DNA of 64,000 nt from Brachyspira intermedia PWS/A (GCF_000223215.1 NC_017243.1:2046001-2110000), one strand, 5' to 3'; shown: positions 34,972 to 44,483, counted from the first letter of the stretch. Notes: a model not told the origin generated them from the letters alone. Numbers and translations: made by a program.

Positions 34972-36381
34972 TCATATTTCACTTATTTCAAAACTATTTA
35001 TAACTAATTTTCTCATTTCTTCAACATCTTTTAAAACCCCTAAAGCTTTAAATTGTGATAAAATATTACCAGTAGCGGTACATTCTATAGGACCTATTGA
35101 AACAGTTAAATTAGTTTTTTCTTTAGTAAGTTCGCATATTAATTTATCTCTAGTTCCGCCGCCTACAATACATAATTTCTTAATATCTTTATTCAAAAGT
35201 TTTTTAAGACTATTAATATATTTAGCATAACTTTCTGCCAAAGAATTATATACGGAAGCTATTATAACACCTCTTGAATCTTTTGATACATTAGGCTGAT
35301 TTGTATCTTTATAATAAGATAATATTTCATCTTCTATGTCTTTAGGATTATAGAATCTATTATCATTAATATCTATTCTGTGTTCATCTTTAATATTATC
35401 TCTTGCTAATTTCTCCATATCATTAAATGAGATTTGATATTTCTTCTGCAAGAGTTGTATAGTCCAAAGTCCATTAATATTTTCTAAGAATCTTATAGTA
35501 TTATTATAACCCATTTCATTTGTGAAGTTATTTTCAAAAGCTTCATCAATTAATACAGCCTCTTTCAATTCCACTCCAAGCAAAGACCATGAACCTGAAG
35601 ATAAATATGCTGTATTATCATCAAAAATAGGTGCTGATAATACAGCAGAAGCAGTATCATGGGAAGCAACAGATATAATATCAAATGGCTTGCATCCCAG
35701 ATAATCTGCTATCTCTTGTTTTAATAAACCTTTTTTCGTACCAGCTTCAATTAAAGGAGGAAGCTTATTAATATCAAAATGAATTTTTTGCAAAATTTCT
35801 TCAGACCATACCTTTTTCTTCACATCTATTAATTGGGAAGTTGAAGATATAGTATATTCAGATGAAATATTTCCTGTCAAAAAATATCCGAATAAATCAG
35901 GAGTAAATAATAACTTTGAAGCATTATTTACAATATCTGCTCTGCCTTGTATATCTTCATATATTTGCATTATACTGTTAAAAGGCATGCATGATATACC
36001 AGTTATATTAAATAATTCTCTAGCACCTAAACCTATTTTCTCTAATTTTTTTATAGTATCTATAGTTCTAGTATCTCTGTAATTTACTGGATTAGATAAC
36101 AATTCTCCATTTTTATCTATATAGCCATAATCAACACCCCAAGAATTTATACCTAGAGATGAAGGCTGCACTCCCATATCTACAACTTTTTTAATACCTT
36201 TCAATAGTTCATTATACATATATATAAAATCTGTATAATAATAATTATTAATTTTTATAGGAGTTAAAGAAAATCTGTGAACTTCTTCCAAAGACATTTT
36301 ATCATTTTCAAATTTGGATAAGAATATTTTACCGCCAGATGAACCGAAATCGCAAGCTATAGAATAAACTTTATTACTCAT
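34972..36381 (-). CDS. fucK: L-fuculokinase of the rhamnulokinase-like FGGY subgroup
   Basis: 469-residue FGGY kinase, ATP-dependent phosphorylation of L-fuculose (inferred from context). Seen: ACDFGSSGGKIF as the phosphate loop, LGINSWGVDYGYID and NYRDTRT, both hallmarks of the RhaB-like group, then CMPFNSIMQIYED, and GGGTRDKLICE near 400. By sequence alone it would be called rhamnulokinase; the fucose isomerase, mutarotase and aldolase in the same locus, and the absence of rhaA or rhaD, point to fuculose. It is first in the leftward operon with promoter at 36412-36440. It is divergent from the importer genes. Confidence 0.85.
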   Translation of the reverse strand: MSNKVYSIACDFGSSGGKIFLSKFENDKMSLEEVHRFSLTPIKINNYYYTDFIYMYNELLKGIKKVVDMGVQPSSLGINSWGVDYGYIDKNGELLSNPVNYRDTRTIDTIKKLEKIGLGARELFNITGISCMPFNSIMQIYEDIQGRADIVNNASKLLFTPDLFGYFLTGNISSEYTISSTSQLIDVKKKVWSEEILQKIHFDINKLPPLIEAGTKKGLLKQEIADYLGCKPFDIISVASHDTASAVLSAPIFDDNTAYLSSGSWSLLGVELKEAVLIDEAFENNFTNEMGYNNTIRFLENINGLWTIQLLQKKYQISFNDMEKLARDNIKDEHRIDINDNRFYNPKDIEDEILSYYKDTNQPNVSKDSRGVIIASVYNSLAESYAKYINSLKKLLNKDIKKLCIVGGGTRDKLICELTKEKTNLTVSIGPIECTATGNILSQFKALGVLKDVEEMRKLVINSFEISEI

Positions 36382-36411
36382 AATAACCTACCATAATAAA
36401 TATATGTTTAT

Positions 36412-36440
36412 AATATAATACATTTTTGTTTCATATTCAA
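36412..36440 (-). promoter_or_regulatory. Promoter of the fucK-fucA-fucO operon
   Basis: Minus strand TTGAAT (36435-36440), 17-base spacer, TATATT (36412-36417), 30 bases before the fucK ATG. Confidence 0.55.
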
Positions 36441-36492
36441 TAAAAAAAGTGTTTTTTTTAACAAAAAATAAAACAAAACTATAAAAAATAAA

Positions 36493-36514
36493 AAAATGAA
36501 ATTTATTTCATTTT
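36493..36514. promoter_or_regulatory. Candidate operator palindrome in the divergent fucose promoter region
   Basis: A perfect 9-bp inverted repeat, AAAATGAAA-TTTA-TTTCATTTT, lies between the two divergent promoters (53 bases upstream of one -35 and 25 bases upstream of the other). It could bind a regulator controlling both operons. The binder is unknown; the LacI-type protein at 30342 is one candidate. Confidence 0.4.
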
Positions 36515-36538
36515 TGATTCAAAAAAAACAATATGATA

Positions 36539-36567
36539 TTGATTATGTCTTTTTTTTTTACTAGAAT
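36539..36567 (+). promoter_or_regulatory. Promoter of the sugar importer-fucI operon
   Basis: TTGATT (36539-36544), 17-base spacer, TAGAAT (36562-36567), 46 bases before the ATG. A competing TTGATT at 36514 has a poorer -10. Confidence 0.45.
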
Positions 36568-36613
36568 ATAGAATATAAATAAAAATTTAAAACTTAAGGA
36601 TTAATTTATTCTT

Positions 36614-38110
36614 ATGAGTGATAATGTAATATTAAAAATGACAGGTATTGAAAAAAGGTTCAAAGGTGTTTATGCTTTGAAAAATTTCAATTTCTCTTTA
36701 GAAAAAGGCGAAATTTTGGCTTTAATAGGAGAAAATGGAGCAGGTAAATCAACACTTATGAAAATTCTATCCGGTATATACAAAAAAGATGCTGGAACTA
36801 TAGAATATTTCGGAAAACCTTTAGAAGTATCTGGACCTAAAGAAGCTGAAGAAAATGGTATATCAATAGTGCATCAGGAATTAAATTTAATGAATCATTT
36901 AACTGTAGCACAGAATATATTCATAGGACATGAACCTTTAAATAAATTTGGATTGATAGATGATAAATTGATGATAAAAAGAGCAAGAAAAATATTTGAA
37001 GGTATGAATGTTGATATAAATCCGGCTGCTAAAATAGGATCTCTAACTGTTGGAAAACAGCAATTAGTAGAAATAGCAAAAGCATTGACTCACAATTCTA
37101 AAATATTAATATTAGATGAGCCTACTGCTGCATTAACAGAATCAGAAACAAAAGAACTCTTTAGAATAATTAAAGACTTACAAATAACAGGCGTATCAAT
37201 AGTATATATTTCTCATAGATTAGATGAATTATTTATATTATCTGACAGAATAACTGTAATAAGAGACGGTGAATATATAGATACAAAAATCACTAAAGAA
37301 ACAAATAAAGATGAAATAGTTAATCTAATGGTTGGACGTGTTATATATGAAACACCTAAAACTGAAAGTAAAGTAGCAAAAGATGCTAAAGAAATATTAA
37401 GAGTAGAAAATTTAGTTGTACCGGGTGTAGTAAAAGATGTAAGTTTCTCTTTAAAACATGGAGAAATTTTAGGATTTGCAGGACTTATGGGAGCTGGAAG
37501 AACAGAAACAGCAAGAGCTATTTTCGGAGCAGATAAATTTGAAAGCGGAAAAATATTCGTTGAAGGAAAAGAAGTTTCAATAAAATCACCAGTTGATGCT
37601 ATAAAAAGCGGTATAGGTTATCTTTCTGAAGATAGAAAAAGATATGGTTTAGCATTAGGACTTCCTGTATTTGAAAATATGATGATGGGTAACTATGATA
37701 AATTTTCAAATATGCTTATGGTACAAAATTCAAAAGTAAAAAACATCGCTGAAGAAGAAGTACAATCTTTAAATATCAAAACTCCTTCCATAGATCAATT
37801 AGTAAAAAACCTATCAGGTGGTAATCAGCAAAAAGTAGTAATAGCTAATTGGCTTATAAAAGAATGCAAAGTATTAATATTCGATGAGCCTACAAGAGGA
37901 ATAGATGTAGGTGCTAGAAGTGAAATCTATAACCTTATGGAAAAATTAGTTTCTATGGGCAAATCTATAATAATGATTTCCTCTGACTTAGTAGAGATAT
38001 TAAGAATGAGTGACAGAATATTAGTTATGTCTGAAGGTAAAAAAACAGGCGAATTAGACATAAAAGGAACTACTCAAGATGATATTATGAAATATGCTAC
38101 TATGAGATAA
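36614..38110 (+). CDS. Sugar ABC importer ATPase (RbsA/MglA type), probably for L-fucose
   Basis: 498-residue double ATPase of the CUT2 sugar importer family. First half: Walker A GENGAGKST near residues 36-44, a modified signature LTVGKQQLV, and Walker B ILILDEPTAALTE near 164. Second half: degenerate Walker A GLMGAGRTE (Lys replaced, usual in this family), good signature LSGGNQQKV, and FDEPTRGIDVGA. It energises the importer at the inner membrane with the permease and binding protein that follow. Genes downstream are spaced for one operon leading to fucI. Fucose as substrate is inferred from the locus; RbsA-type proteins alone do not show it. Confidence 0.92.
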   Translation: MSDNVILKMTGIEKRFKGVYALKNFNFSLEKGEILALIGENGAGKSTLMKILSGIYKKDAGTIEYFGKPLEVSGPKEAEENGISIVHQELNLMNHLTVAQNIFIGHEPLNKFGLIDDKLMIKRARKIFEGMNVDINPAAKIGSLTVGKQQLVEIAKALTHNSKILILDEPTAALTESETKELFRIIKDLQITGVSIVYISHRLDELFILSDRITVIRDGEYIDTKITKETNKDEIVNLMVGRVIYETPKTESKVAKDAKEILRVENLVVPGVVKDVSFSLKHGEILGFAGLMGAGRTETARAIFGADKFESGKIFVEGKEVSIKSPVDAIKSGIGYLSEDRKRYGLALGLPVFENMMMGNYDKFSNMLMVQNSKVKNIAEEEVQSLNIKTPSIDQLVKNLSGGNQQKVVIANWLIKECKVLIFDEPTRGIDVGARSEIYNLMEKLVSMGKSIIMISSDLVEILRMSDRILVMSEGKKTGELDIKGTTQDDIMKYATMR

Positions 38111-38156
38111 GAATAATATCATATAAAAATATAAAAAATAATAATTGGAGAGGTAT

Positions 38157-39251
38157 ATGTATAATATTGAAACTAACACTTTTACTGGAAAACTATGCTT
38201 TAAGGCTAAAATGAGGAGAAAAGTTAGAAATTCATTAATATATTTAAAGAAAAATGGATTACAAAAATTTCTTACTGTAGTAGCACTTCTTATATTGTAT
38301 GTATTTTTTGTTATAGCAGGAAGAAACTTTTTTACATTCGATACATTTTCATTAATATTACGAAACTCATATTTTATCGGTTTTTTAGCTATAGGAGTAA
38401 CATTTGTTATAATAACAGGCGGTATAGATCTGTCAATTGGTTCGTTATCTCTGTTTGCTGCAATGGTTGGCGGTGTGCTTATAACTAATTTTAAAGTTCC
38501 TATGTGGGCTATACTTATTATAGTTATAGCAGTGGCTACTTTGGGAGGATTTATAAACGGATTTTTAATTTCATATTTCAATTTGCCTCCGTTTATAGCA
38601 ACATTAGGTATGCTTATGGTTACTAAAGGTTTATCTGGTATAGTTTCAAAATCTCAAACTATATACTACCCTACTATAACAGATCCAGATTATGGTTGGT
38701 TCAGAGTATTATTCAATGCTACAGAATCAAATTTCCCTTCCGGATTTATTATGCTAGCCATATTCACTATAATATCAGTATTGGTATTGACTAAAACAAT
38801 AGTGGGAAGATATATATTTGCTTTAGGTAGTAATGAAGAAGCTGCAAGACTTTCAGGTATAAAAACTAATAAATGGAAAATAATAGCATATACAATATCA
38901 GGTTTCTTCTGCGGTATAGGGGGTTTAACTTTTGCTGCTAGTTATTCAAGCATAAGCCCTGGAGCAGGTCAAGGTTATGAATTTGATGCCATTGCTGCTG
39001 TAGTTATAGGAGGTACTTCTCTTTCAGGCGGTGTTGGTTCTATAATAGGTACAATAATCGGTGTATATATAATGTCAGTATTAAAAGTAGGACTTCCTTC
39101 AGTTGGTGTTGAACAGTTCTTCCAATACTTCACTATAGGTATAGTAGTTATTATAGCGGTTCTTATAGACGTTTACAGAATAAAAATGTCTAATAAAGTT
39201 AAAAAAGTAGATGTAAAAAAGAAAGACGAGAACAACTTGAAGAAGAAATAG
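38157..39251 (+). CDS. Sugar ABC importer permease (RbsC type); possible C-terminal extension in another frame
   Basis: 364-residue CUT2 permease with eight to ten membrane helices. Seen: ITGGIDLSIGSL near residue 90 (conserved in RbsC), GFINGFLISYFNLPPFIATLG, and VVIGGTSLSGGVGS near 285 (the ATPase-contact EAA-like region). Start: ATG at 38157 with GGAGAGG just before; an upstream TTG overlaps that site and is unlikely. After the tail KKKDENNLKKK the gene stops. One more A in the A6 run (39215-39220) would instead read on in another frame for about 50 Glu/Lys-rich codons (QLEEEIEAFRIKIDYMI...) to a stop at 39373. Either the extension is real and this copy is frameshifted, or it is fossil coding DNA. 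Confidence 0.88.
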   Translation: MYNIETNTFTGKLCFKAKMRRKVRNSLIYLKKNGLQKFLTVVALLILYVFFVIAGRNFFTFDTFSLILRNSYFIGFLAIGVTFVIITGGIDLSIGSLSLFAAMVGGVLITNFKVPMWAILIIVIAVATLGGFINGFLISYFNLPPFIATLGMLMVTKGLSGIVSKSQTIYYPTITDPDYGWFRVLFNATESNFPSGFIMLAIFTIISVLVLTKTIVGRYIFALGSNEEAARLSGIKTNKWKIIAYTISGFFCGIGGLTFAASYSSISPGAGQGYEFDAIAAVVIGGTSLSGGVGSIIGTIIGVYIMSVLKVGLPSVGVEQFFQYFTIGIVVIIAVLIDVYRIKMSNKVKKVDVKKKDENNLKKK

Positions 39252-39398
39252 AAGCCTTTAGAATAAAAATTGATTATATGATATCAGACAGCGGTAAAGA
39301 TTATTCTAAAGAGATATCAGAAATACAATCAAAAATTAATAGCTTAATAGAAGAAAAGAAAAAATTAAAATAAAAACAACTTAAAAAAGGAGAATAAA

Positions 39399-40421
39399 AT
39401 GAAAAGAATTTTATTACTAGCTACTACTTTAATAGGATTAACAGTTATGTTGGCAAGCTGCGGCAACAAAGAGCCTTATATAGCTGTTGTTTCCAAAGGA
39501 TTCCAGCACAAGTTCTGGGTAACTGTTAGAGACGGTGCTGAAGCTGCTGCTAAACAAAATGGTGTAAAAATTAGCTTTGTAGGTCCTGAAACTGAGTCTG
39601 ACTCAAAAATACAGCAGGATTTATTGGATAGTGAAATTAACAAATCACCTGATGCTATAGCTTTTGCTGCTGTAACAGGAGATTTCACTGAACAAATTAA
39701 AAGAATAAAAGAAAAAAATATACCTTTAATCGGTTTTGACTCTGGTATATTACCTGATCAAGCTCAAGGTGCTGTACTTGCTACTGCTTCTACTGACAAC
39801 AGAGCTGCTGCTGCTATAGTTGCTGATAAAATGTTTGAAGCTTTAAAAACAAGAATAGCTACTTTCACTGCTGCTAATAAAGCTAAAATTGCTGTACTTC
39901 AATTAGATAACTCTGATACTGGTATAGGAAGAGCTGAAGGTTTCGTAAAAAGATTTACTGAATTAGCTGACGGTGATGCTACTACTGCTGGAAAATACAC
40001 TTTACAAGTTATAGTTCCTACTACTCAAAATGAAGCTGATATAGCTAATGAAGTTAATGCTTTAAGAGGAAAAAGCTGCTTAGGTATATATTTATCTAAT
40101 GAAGCTATGGCTAGAGGTTTCTTAGTAGTATACAAAAGTGCTGAAGCTGGTGCTGCTAACACTATAGTTGGCGATGCTCAGGATGGCGGTGATTTAATAG
40201 CTATGGGATTTGACTCTGGAAAACCTCAATTAGATGCTATAAGAAGCGGTATAATAAAAGGTTCTGTTACTCAAGACCCTTACAGCATTGGTTTCCAAGC
40301 TGTTACTTTAGCTTACAAAGCTTCTAAAGGTGAATCTGTTGCTAATGTTGACACTGGTGCTAAATGGTATGATAGTACAAATATAGATGATCCAGAAATA
40401 GCTAAATTATTATACGAATAA
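39399..40421 (+). CDS. Sugar-binding lipoprotein of the importer (RbsB/periplasmic-binding type 1)
   Basis: 340-residue substrate-binding protein. Signal sequence with lipobox LAS-C, Cys21, so membrane-anchored outside the inner membrane. The mature part starts PYIAVVSKGFQHKFWVTV and shows DLLDSEINKSPDAIAFAA, IPLIGFDSG and the late GSVTQDPYSIGFQAV block typical of the ribose/galactose-binding family. A good GGAG site precedes the ATG. The coding region uses Ala/Thr codons ending in T far more than its neighbours (GCT, ACT), a sign of high expression. It supplies the ligand specificity of the importer; L-fucose is inferred from the downstream fucI. Confidence 0.92.
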   Translation: MKRILLLATTLIGLTVMLASCGNKEPYIAVVSKGFQHKFWVTVRDGAEAAAKQNGVKISFVGPETESDSKIQQDLLDSEINKSPDAIAFAAVTGDFTEQIKRIKEKNIPLIGFDSGILPDQAQGAVLATASTDNRAAAAIVADKMFEALKTRIATFTAANKAKIAVLQLDNSDTGIGRAEGFVKRFTELADGDATTAGKYTLQVIVPTTQNEADIANEVNALRGKSCLGIYLSNEAMARGFLVVYKSAEAGAANTIVGDAQDGGDLIAMGFDSGKPQLDAIRSGIIKGSVTQDPYSIGFQAVTLAYKASKGESVANVDTGAKWYDSTNIDDPEIAKLLYE

Positions 40422-40450
40422 TTTAAATTAAGGAGGATTTTTAATTAATT

Positions 40451-42232
40451 ATGTTTAGAATGCAAAATAATTTACCAAAAGTAGGTATTAGACCTGTTAT
40501 AGATGGTAGAAGAAATGGTGTTAGAGAATCTCTCGAAGACACTACTATGAATATGGCTAAAATAGCTGCAAAACTTATAGAAGAAAATATTAAACATCCT
40601 AGCGGTGAAAAAGTTGAATGCGTAATATCTGATACTACAATCGGTGGAGTTGCTGAAGCTGCTAGATGTCAGAAAAAATTTGATGAAAACAATGTTAAAT
40701 TAACTCTTACTGTTACACCTTGTTGGTGTTATGGTTCTGAAACTATTGATATGACTCCTGCTATACCTAAAGCAATTTGGGGTTTCAATGGTACTGAAAG
40801 ACCTGGTGCTGTTTACTTGGCTGCTGCTGATGCTGGACATACTCAATTAGGACTTCCTGTATTCTCTATCTATGGTAAAGATGTTCAAGATGCAGGCGAT
40901 GAAAATGTTCCTGATGATGTTAAAGAAAAAATACTTAGATTCGTAAGAGCTGGTCTTGCTGTTGCTACTATGAAAGATCAATCATACATAAGTATGGGTT
41001 ATGTTGCTATGGGTATTATGGGTTCTATGGTTGATGCTGAATTCTTACTTGACTATTTAGGAATGAGAACTGAATTCGTAGATATGAGTGAAATCAAAAG
41101 AAGATTAGAATTAGAAATCTATGATAAAGAAGAATTCAAAAAAGCTTGGGAATGGGCTAAACAATGCAAATTTGGTGCTGATAACAATAAAGTAAAAGCT
41201 TCTGATGAAGAGAAAGAAAAAGAATGGGCTACTTCTATTAAAATGGCTATGATTATGCGTGATTTAATGGTAGGCAATCCTAAATTAGCTGAAATGGGAT
41301 ATATAGAAGAAGCACAAGGTCATAATGCTATAGTTGGCGGTTTCCAAGGTCAAAGACATTGGACTGACTATATGCCTAACGGCGACTTTGCTGAAGCTAT
41401 TCTTAACTCATCTTTCGACTGGAACGGTATAAGAGAACCTTATGTTGTTGCTACTGAAAATGACTCTTTGAATGGTCTTTCTATGTTATTCGCTCATTTA
41501 CTAACTTGTAAATCTCAATTATTTGCTGATGTTAGAACTTATTGGAGTCCTGAAGCAGTTAAAAGAGTTACAGGAAAAGAACTTACTGGAAAAGCTAAAG
41601 ACGGTATTATTCACTTAATCAATTCAGGTGCTGCATCTTTAGACTGGACTGGTGAAGAAAAAGTTAATGGAAATCCTGCTTTAAAAGAATTCTGGAATAT
41701 CACTGAAGAAGAAGCTAAAAAATGTCTTGATGCAACTCAATTCTCTCCTGCTAACAGAGAATATTTCAGAGGAGGCGGATTCTCATCTACTTTCTTAACT
41801 AAAGGTGAAATGCCAATGACTATAATCAGACTTAACTTAGTTAAAGGTTATGGTCCTGTACTTCAAGTAGCTGAAGGTTATGCTGTTAATATTGATGATA
41901 GTATATTTGATCCTATTAACAAAAGAACTGACTCTACTTGGCCTACTACTTGGTTTGCTCCTATACTTACAGGTAAAGACTCTTTCAAAGACGTTTATTC
42001 TGTAATGAATGATTGGGGTGCTAACCACTGTGCTGCTGCTTATGGACATATAGGTGCTGATTTAATTACATTAGCTTCTATGTTACGTATACCTGTAAGC
42101 ATGCATAATGTTAGTGAAGATAGAATATTTAGACCTAAAGCTTGGAAAGCATTTGGTACAAAAGATTTAGAAGGTGCTGATTTCAGAGCTTGTAAACATT
42201 TTGGACCTTTATTTGGAAAAGTAACTAGGTAA
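40451..42232 (+). CDS. fucI: L-fucose isomerase
   Basis: Converts L-fucose to L-fuculose in the cytoplasm, Mn-dependent. The 593-residue protein tracks the E. coli enzyme closely: [28 protein letters not shown], the [14 protein letters not shown] block, [26 protein letters not shown], and late TENDSLNG and PMTIIRLNL blocks. Length is normal (E. coli about 591). The ATG at 40451 is 13 bases after AAGGAGGA, a long gap, but upstream in-frame starts are absent. It is the fourth gene of the importer operon and is followed by an intrinsic terminator before fucU. Codon use is strongly T-biased like the binding protein, so it is probably highly expressed. Confidence 0.97.
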   Translation: MFRMQNNLPKVGIRPVIDGRRNGVRESLEDTTMNMAKIAAKLIEENIKHPSGEKVECVISDTTIGGVAEAARCQKKFDENNVKLTLTVTPCWCYGSETIDMTPAIPKAIWGFNGTERPGAVYLAAADAGHTQLGLPVFSIYGKDVQDAGDENVPDDVKEKILRFVRAGLAVATMKDQSYISMGYVAMGIMGSMVDAEFLLDYLGMRTEFVDMSEIKRRLELEIYDKEEFKKAWEWAKQCKFGADNNKVKASDEEKEKEWATSIKMAMIMRDLMVGNPKLAEMGYIEEAQGHNAIVGGFQGQRHWTDYMPNGDFAEAILNSSFDWNGIREPYVVATENDSLNGLSMLFAHLLTCKSQLFADVRTYWSPEAVKRVTGKELTGKAKDGIIHLINSGAASLDWTGEEKVNGNPALKEFWNITEEEAKKCLDATQFSPANREYFRGGGFSSTFLTKGEMPMTIIRLNLVKGYGPVLQVAEGYAVNIDDSIFDPINKRTDSTWPTTWFAPILTGKDSFKDVYSVMNDWGANHCAAAYGHIGADLITLASMLRIPVSMHNVSEDRIFRPKAWKAFGTKDLEGADFRACKHFGPLFGKVTR

Positions 42233-42251
42233 CAATATACAATCTTTTTTG

Positions 42252-42285
42252 ATCCCATTTAATATGTAACAATATTAAATGGGAT
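42252..42285 (+). terminator. Intrinsic terminator between fucI and fucU
   Basis: ATCCCATTTAATAT (42252-42265) pairs perfectly with ATATTAAATGGGAT (42272-42285) around a six-base loop, followed by TTTTTATT. It probably lowers, but need not stop, expression of fucU. Confidence 0.8.
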
Positions 42286-42316
42286 TTTTATTAAAATTAA
42301 ATTAAAGGATTTAAAT

Positions 42317-42754
42317 ATGTTAAAAGGAATAGATCCTGTTGTTTCTCCTGAACTATTAAAAATATTATGTGAAATGGGTCATGGAAGTGAAATATTATTC
42401 GCTGATGGAAATTTTCCTTCTTATGATTATAATGCAAAAAAAATAATAAGACTTGATGGTATAGATATACCTACAGTTTTAAAAGCAATCATGCCTTTAT
42501 TTCCTTTAGATACTTTTGTAGAAAGCCCTGTTGTATTGATGCAGCCTAATGCTGATTTTGGAAGGGAACCTGATGTATGGGCTAAATATAAAGACATCAT
42601 AGGAAAACATCAAAAAGTAAATTATGAATATTTGGAGAGATTTGCTTATTATGACAGATGTAAAAATGTTTATGCTATTGTAGCTACAAGCGAACTTGAA
42701 ATATATGCAAATATTATACTCAAAAAAGGCGTAATTTTTCCAGACAAAAAATGA
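42317..42754 (+). CDS. fucU: L-fucose mutarotase
   Basis: RbsD/FucU family enzyme that interconverts the alpha and beta anomers of L-fucose so FucI receives its preferred form. Seen: MLKGIDPVVSPELLKILCEMGHGSEILFADGNFPS-type opening with the catalytic His in MGHG and Asp in ADGNFP, then VVLMQPN and EYLERFAYYDR near the C-terminus. Length 145 is typical. The ATG follows AAGGATT at good spacing. It lies 84 bases after fucI, beyond a terminator hairpin, so it may depend on read-through or a promoter not seen. It is the last gene of the fucose locus and is followed by a hairpin. Confidence 0.95.
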   Translation: MLKGIDPVVSPELLKILCEMGHGSEILFADGNFPSYDYNAKKIIRLDGIDIPTVLKAIMPLFPLDTFVESPVVLMQPNADFGREPDVWAKYKDIIGKHQKVNYEYLERFAYYDRCKNVYAIVATSELEIYANIILKKGVIFPDKK

Positions 42755-42771
42755 TATCTCCAAAATATAAA

Positions 42772-42801
42772 AGCAAGTCTTTATTAATTTAAAGGCTTGC
42801 T
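42772..42801. terminator. Hairpin after fucU
   Basis: AGCAAGTCTTTA (42772-42783) pairs with TAAAGGCTTGCT (42790-42801) with one G-T pair, in the gap between convergent fucU and the gamma-glutamyltransferase-like gene. No U-run, so it is moderate support. Confidence 0.55.
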
Positions 42802-42863
42802 ATTATAAATTAAATAAAAATTCTCTACTGCTTTAATATAAAAAACAGACTTATAATTATATT

Positions 42864-44483
42864 TTAAAATGCTGCAATTCCAGAATCTGTTCTTCCATCG
42901 CATCCTGCACAATAAACATTATTATAATTATTTAGTATAACTTGTCCGCGTCCGAAATATCCGAAATTTGTAATATGAGGCTTTTTAGTAATATTATGCC
43001 CCAATGATGAAAGCTCTGAAAATAATATATCATCAAAATTATATTCTAATTCAATATTCTTCTCCCCTACCCATTGCCATCTAGGTTTATCTAATGCCGC
43101 TTGAGGATTTAAATTATGATCTATTAAATTACTCATAACCTGTAAATGTCCCTGAGGCTGCATGAAAGCTCCCATAACACCTAAAGCTGCATAAGGTTTT
43201 GAGTCCTTACATATAAATGCCGGTATTATTGTATGATAAGGCTTTTTATGTGGGGCTATAAAATTATCTGAATTAGGGTCTAGTGAAAAATTAGCTCCCC
43301 TATTTTGTAACGCTATTCCTGTTTCTGGAATAACTATACCAGAACCGAATGCACAGTAATTACTTTGTATATAAGAAACCATATTTCCTTCACTATCTGC
43401 AGTTGCTAGATACACAGTGTCGCCTGATGAGAATATATGATTTATAGGTTCTAATGCTTTATTTATTCTTATTAATGAAGCCCTTTTCATAGCATATTCT
43501 TTTGAAAGCATTTCTTCAATAGAAGTTTTCATATGATAAATATCAGCAACATATTTTTTTGTGTCTATGAATGCCAATTTTAATGCCTCTATTTTATAAT
43601 GAGTACTTTCTAATGGTGTCAAATCTTTTAAATCAAAATGAGATAGAATATTTAAAGCCATTAATACTGTAATGCCATGTCCGTTAGGAGGTATCTCATA
43701 AATATCGTATCCTCTGTAATTGGTTGTTATAGGAGTAACAAATTCAGGATAATATTCGTTTAAATCTTCTTTATATAAATATCCTCCATACTTCTTCATA
43801 AATGCATCTATCTTTTCAGAGTACTCTCCTCTATAAATACATTCTGCATTTGTGTTTCCTATATCTTCTAAAGTTTTGGCATGATATGGAAGTTTAACTA
43901 TTTCACCAAGTTCCGGAGTTCTGCCATTAAAGGTAAAGGTATCAAACCAATATCTGAACTCTTCTTTTTTTAATTTATCAGATTCTTTTAAATATGTATA
44001 ATAAGATTCTTTCCAATCGAGAGCCACTTGAGGCTGAACTGCATAACCTTCATTAGCATATCTAATAGCAGGTTCAAGTACATCTATAAGTTTTAATTTT
44101 CCGAACTTTTTTACAAGTGTTGCCCAAGTTGCTGGTATTCCTCCAACAGTTACAGGTAAAAGTCCGTAAGTAGGCATTTGATCAAGATTAAGCGATAATA
44201 TTTTATCAACATCTAAATTCTTTGGAGAAAATCCGCTTCCATTGATAGCATATAAATTATTTTCAAAATTTATTATAGCAAAAGCATCGCCTCCCAAACC
44301 GTTTGAAGTAGGCTCAACAACTGTAAGTGCAGCTGCAGTTGCAATTGCCGCATCAATAGCATTTCCTCCTTTTTTTAATATTTCAAGTCCTGCCTGAGAA
44401 GCTAATATATTGCTTGTAGAAACTATATTTTTTCCAAAAACTACATTTCTTTTAGATGGGTAAGTATTATCATAAAAATCCAT
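42864..44483 (-). CDS. Gamma-glutamyltransferase family protein (Ggt/YwrD-like)
   Basis: N-terminal nucleophile hydrolase that acts on gamma-glutamyl compounds such as glutathione. Seen: ILKKGGNAIDAAIATAAAL near residue 40, NGLGGDAFAI, and the nucleophile segment SGDTVYLATAD with Thr356 as the likely self-cleavage residue, then SYIQSNYCAFGSGI. No signal peptide is seen, so unlike E. coli Ggt it is probably cytoplasmic, as in the YwrD-like branch. Start: the second candidate, an ATG at 44483 with GGAT upstream; an in-frame TTG 12 bases earlier has no ribosome site. About 540 residues is a normal length. Its link to neighbouring genes is unclear. Confidence 0.85.
   Translation of the reverse strand: MDFYDNTYPSKRNVVFGKNIVSTSNILASQAGLEILKKGGNAIDAAIATAAALTVVEPTSNGLGGDAFAIINFENNLYAINGSGFSPKNLDVDKILSLNLDQMPTYGLLPVTVGGIPATWATLVKKFGKLKLIDVLEPAIRYANEGYAVQPQVALDWKESYYTYLKESDKLKKEEFRYWFDTFTFNGRTPELGEIVKLPYHAKTLEDIGNTNAECIYRGEYSEKIDAFMKKYGGYLYKEDLNEYYPEFVTPITTNYRGYDIYEIPPNGHGITVLMALNILSHFDLKDLTPLESTHYKIEALKLAFIDTKKYVADIYHMKTSIEEMLSKEYAMKRASLIRINKALEPINHIFSSGDTVYLATADSEGNMVSYIQSNYCAFGSGIVIPETGIALQNRGANFSLDPNSDNFIAPHKKPYHTIIPAFICKDSKPYAALGVMGAFMQPQGHLQVMSNLIDHNLNPQAALDKPRWQWVGEKNIELEYNFDDILFSELSSLGHNITKKPHITNFGYFGRGQVILNNYNNVYCAGCDGRTDSGIAAF

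Noticed and set aside
34972-36381. Rhamnose catabolism (rhamnulokinase call)
   Set aside because: Sequence fits RhaB, but no rhamnose isomerase or rhamnulose aldolase is present, while fucI and fucU are; fuculokinase is the more consistent call.
39230-39373. Spo0E-like small phosphatase gene after the permease
   Set aside because: The helical tail looks slightly Spo0E-like, but there is no start codon with a ribosome site; a permease extension explains it better.
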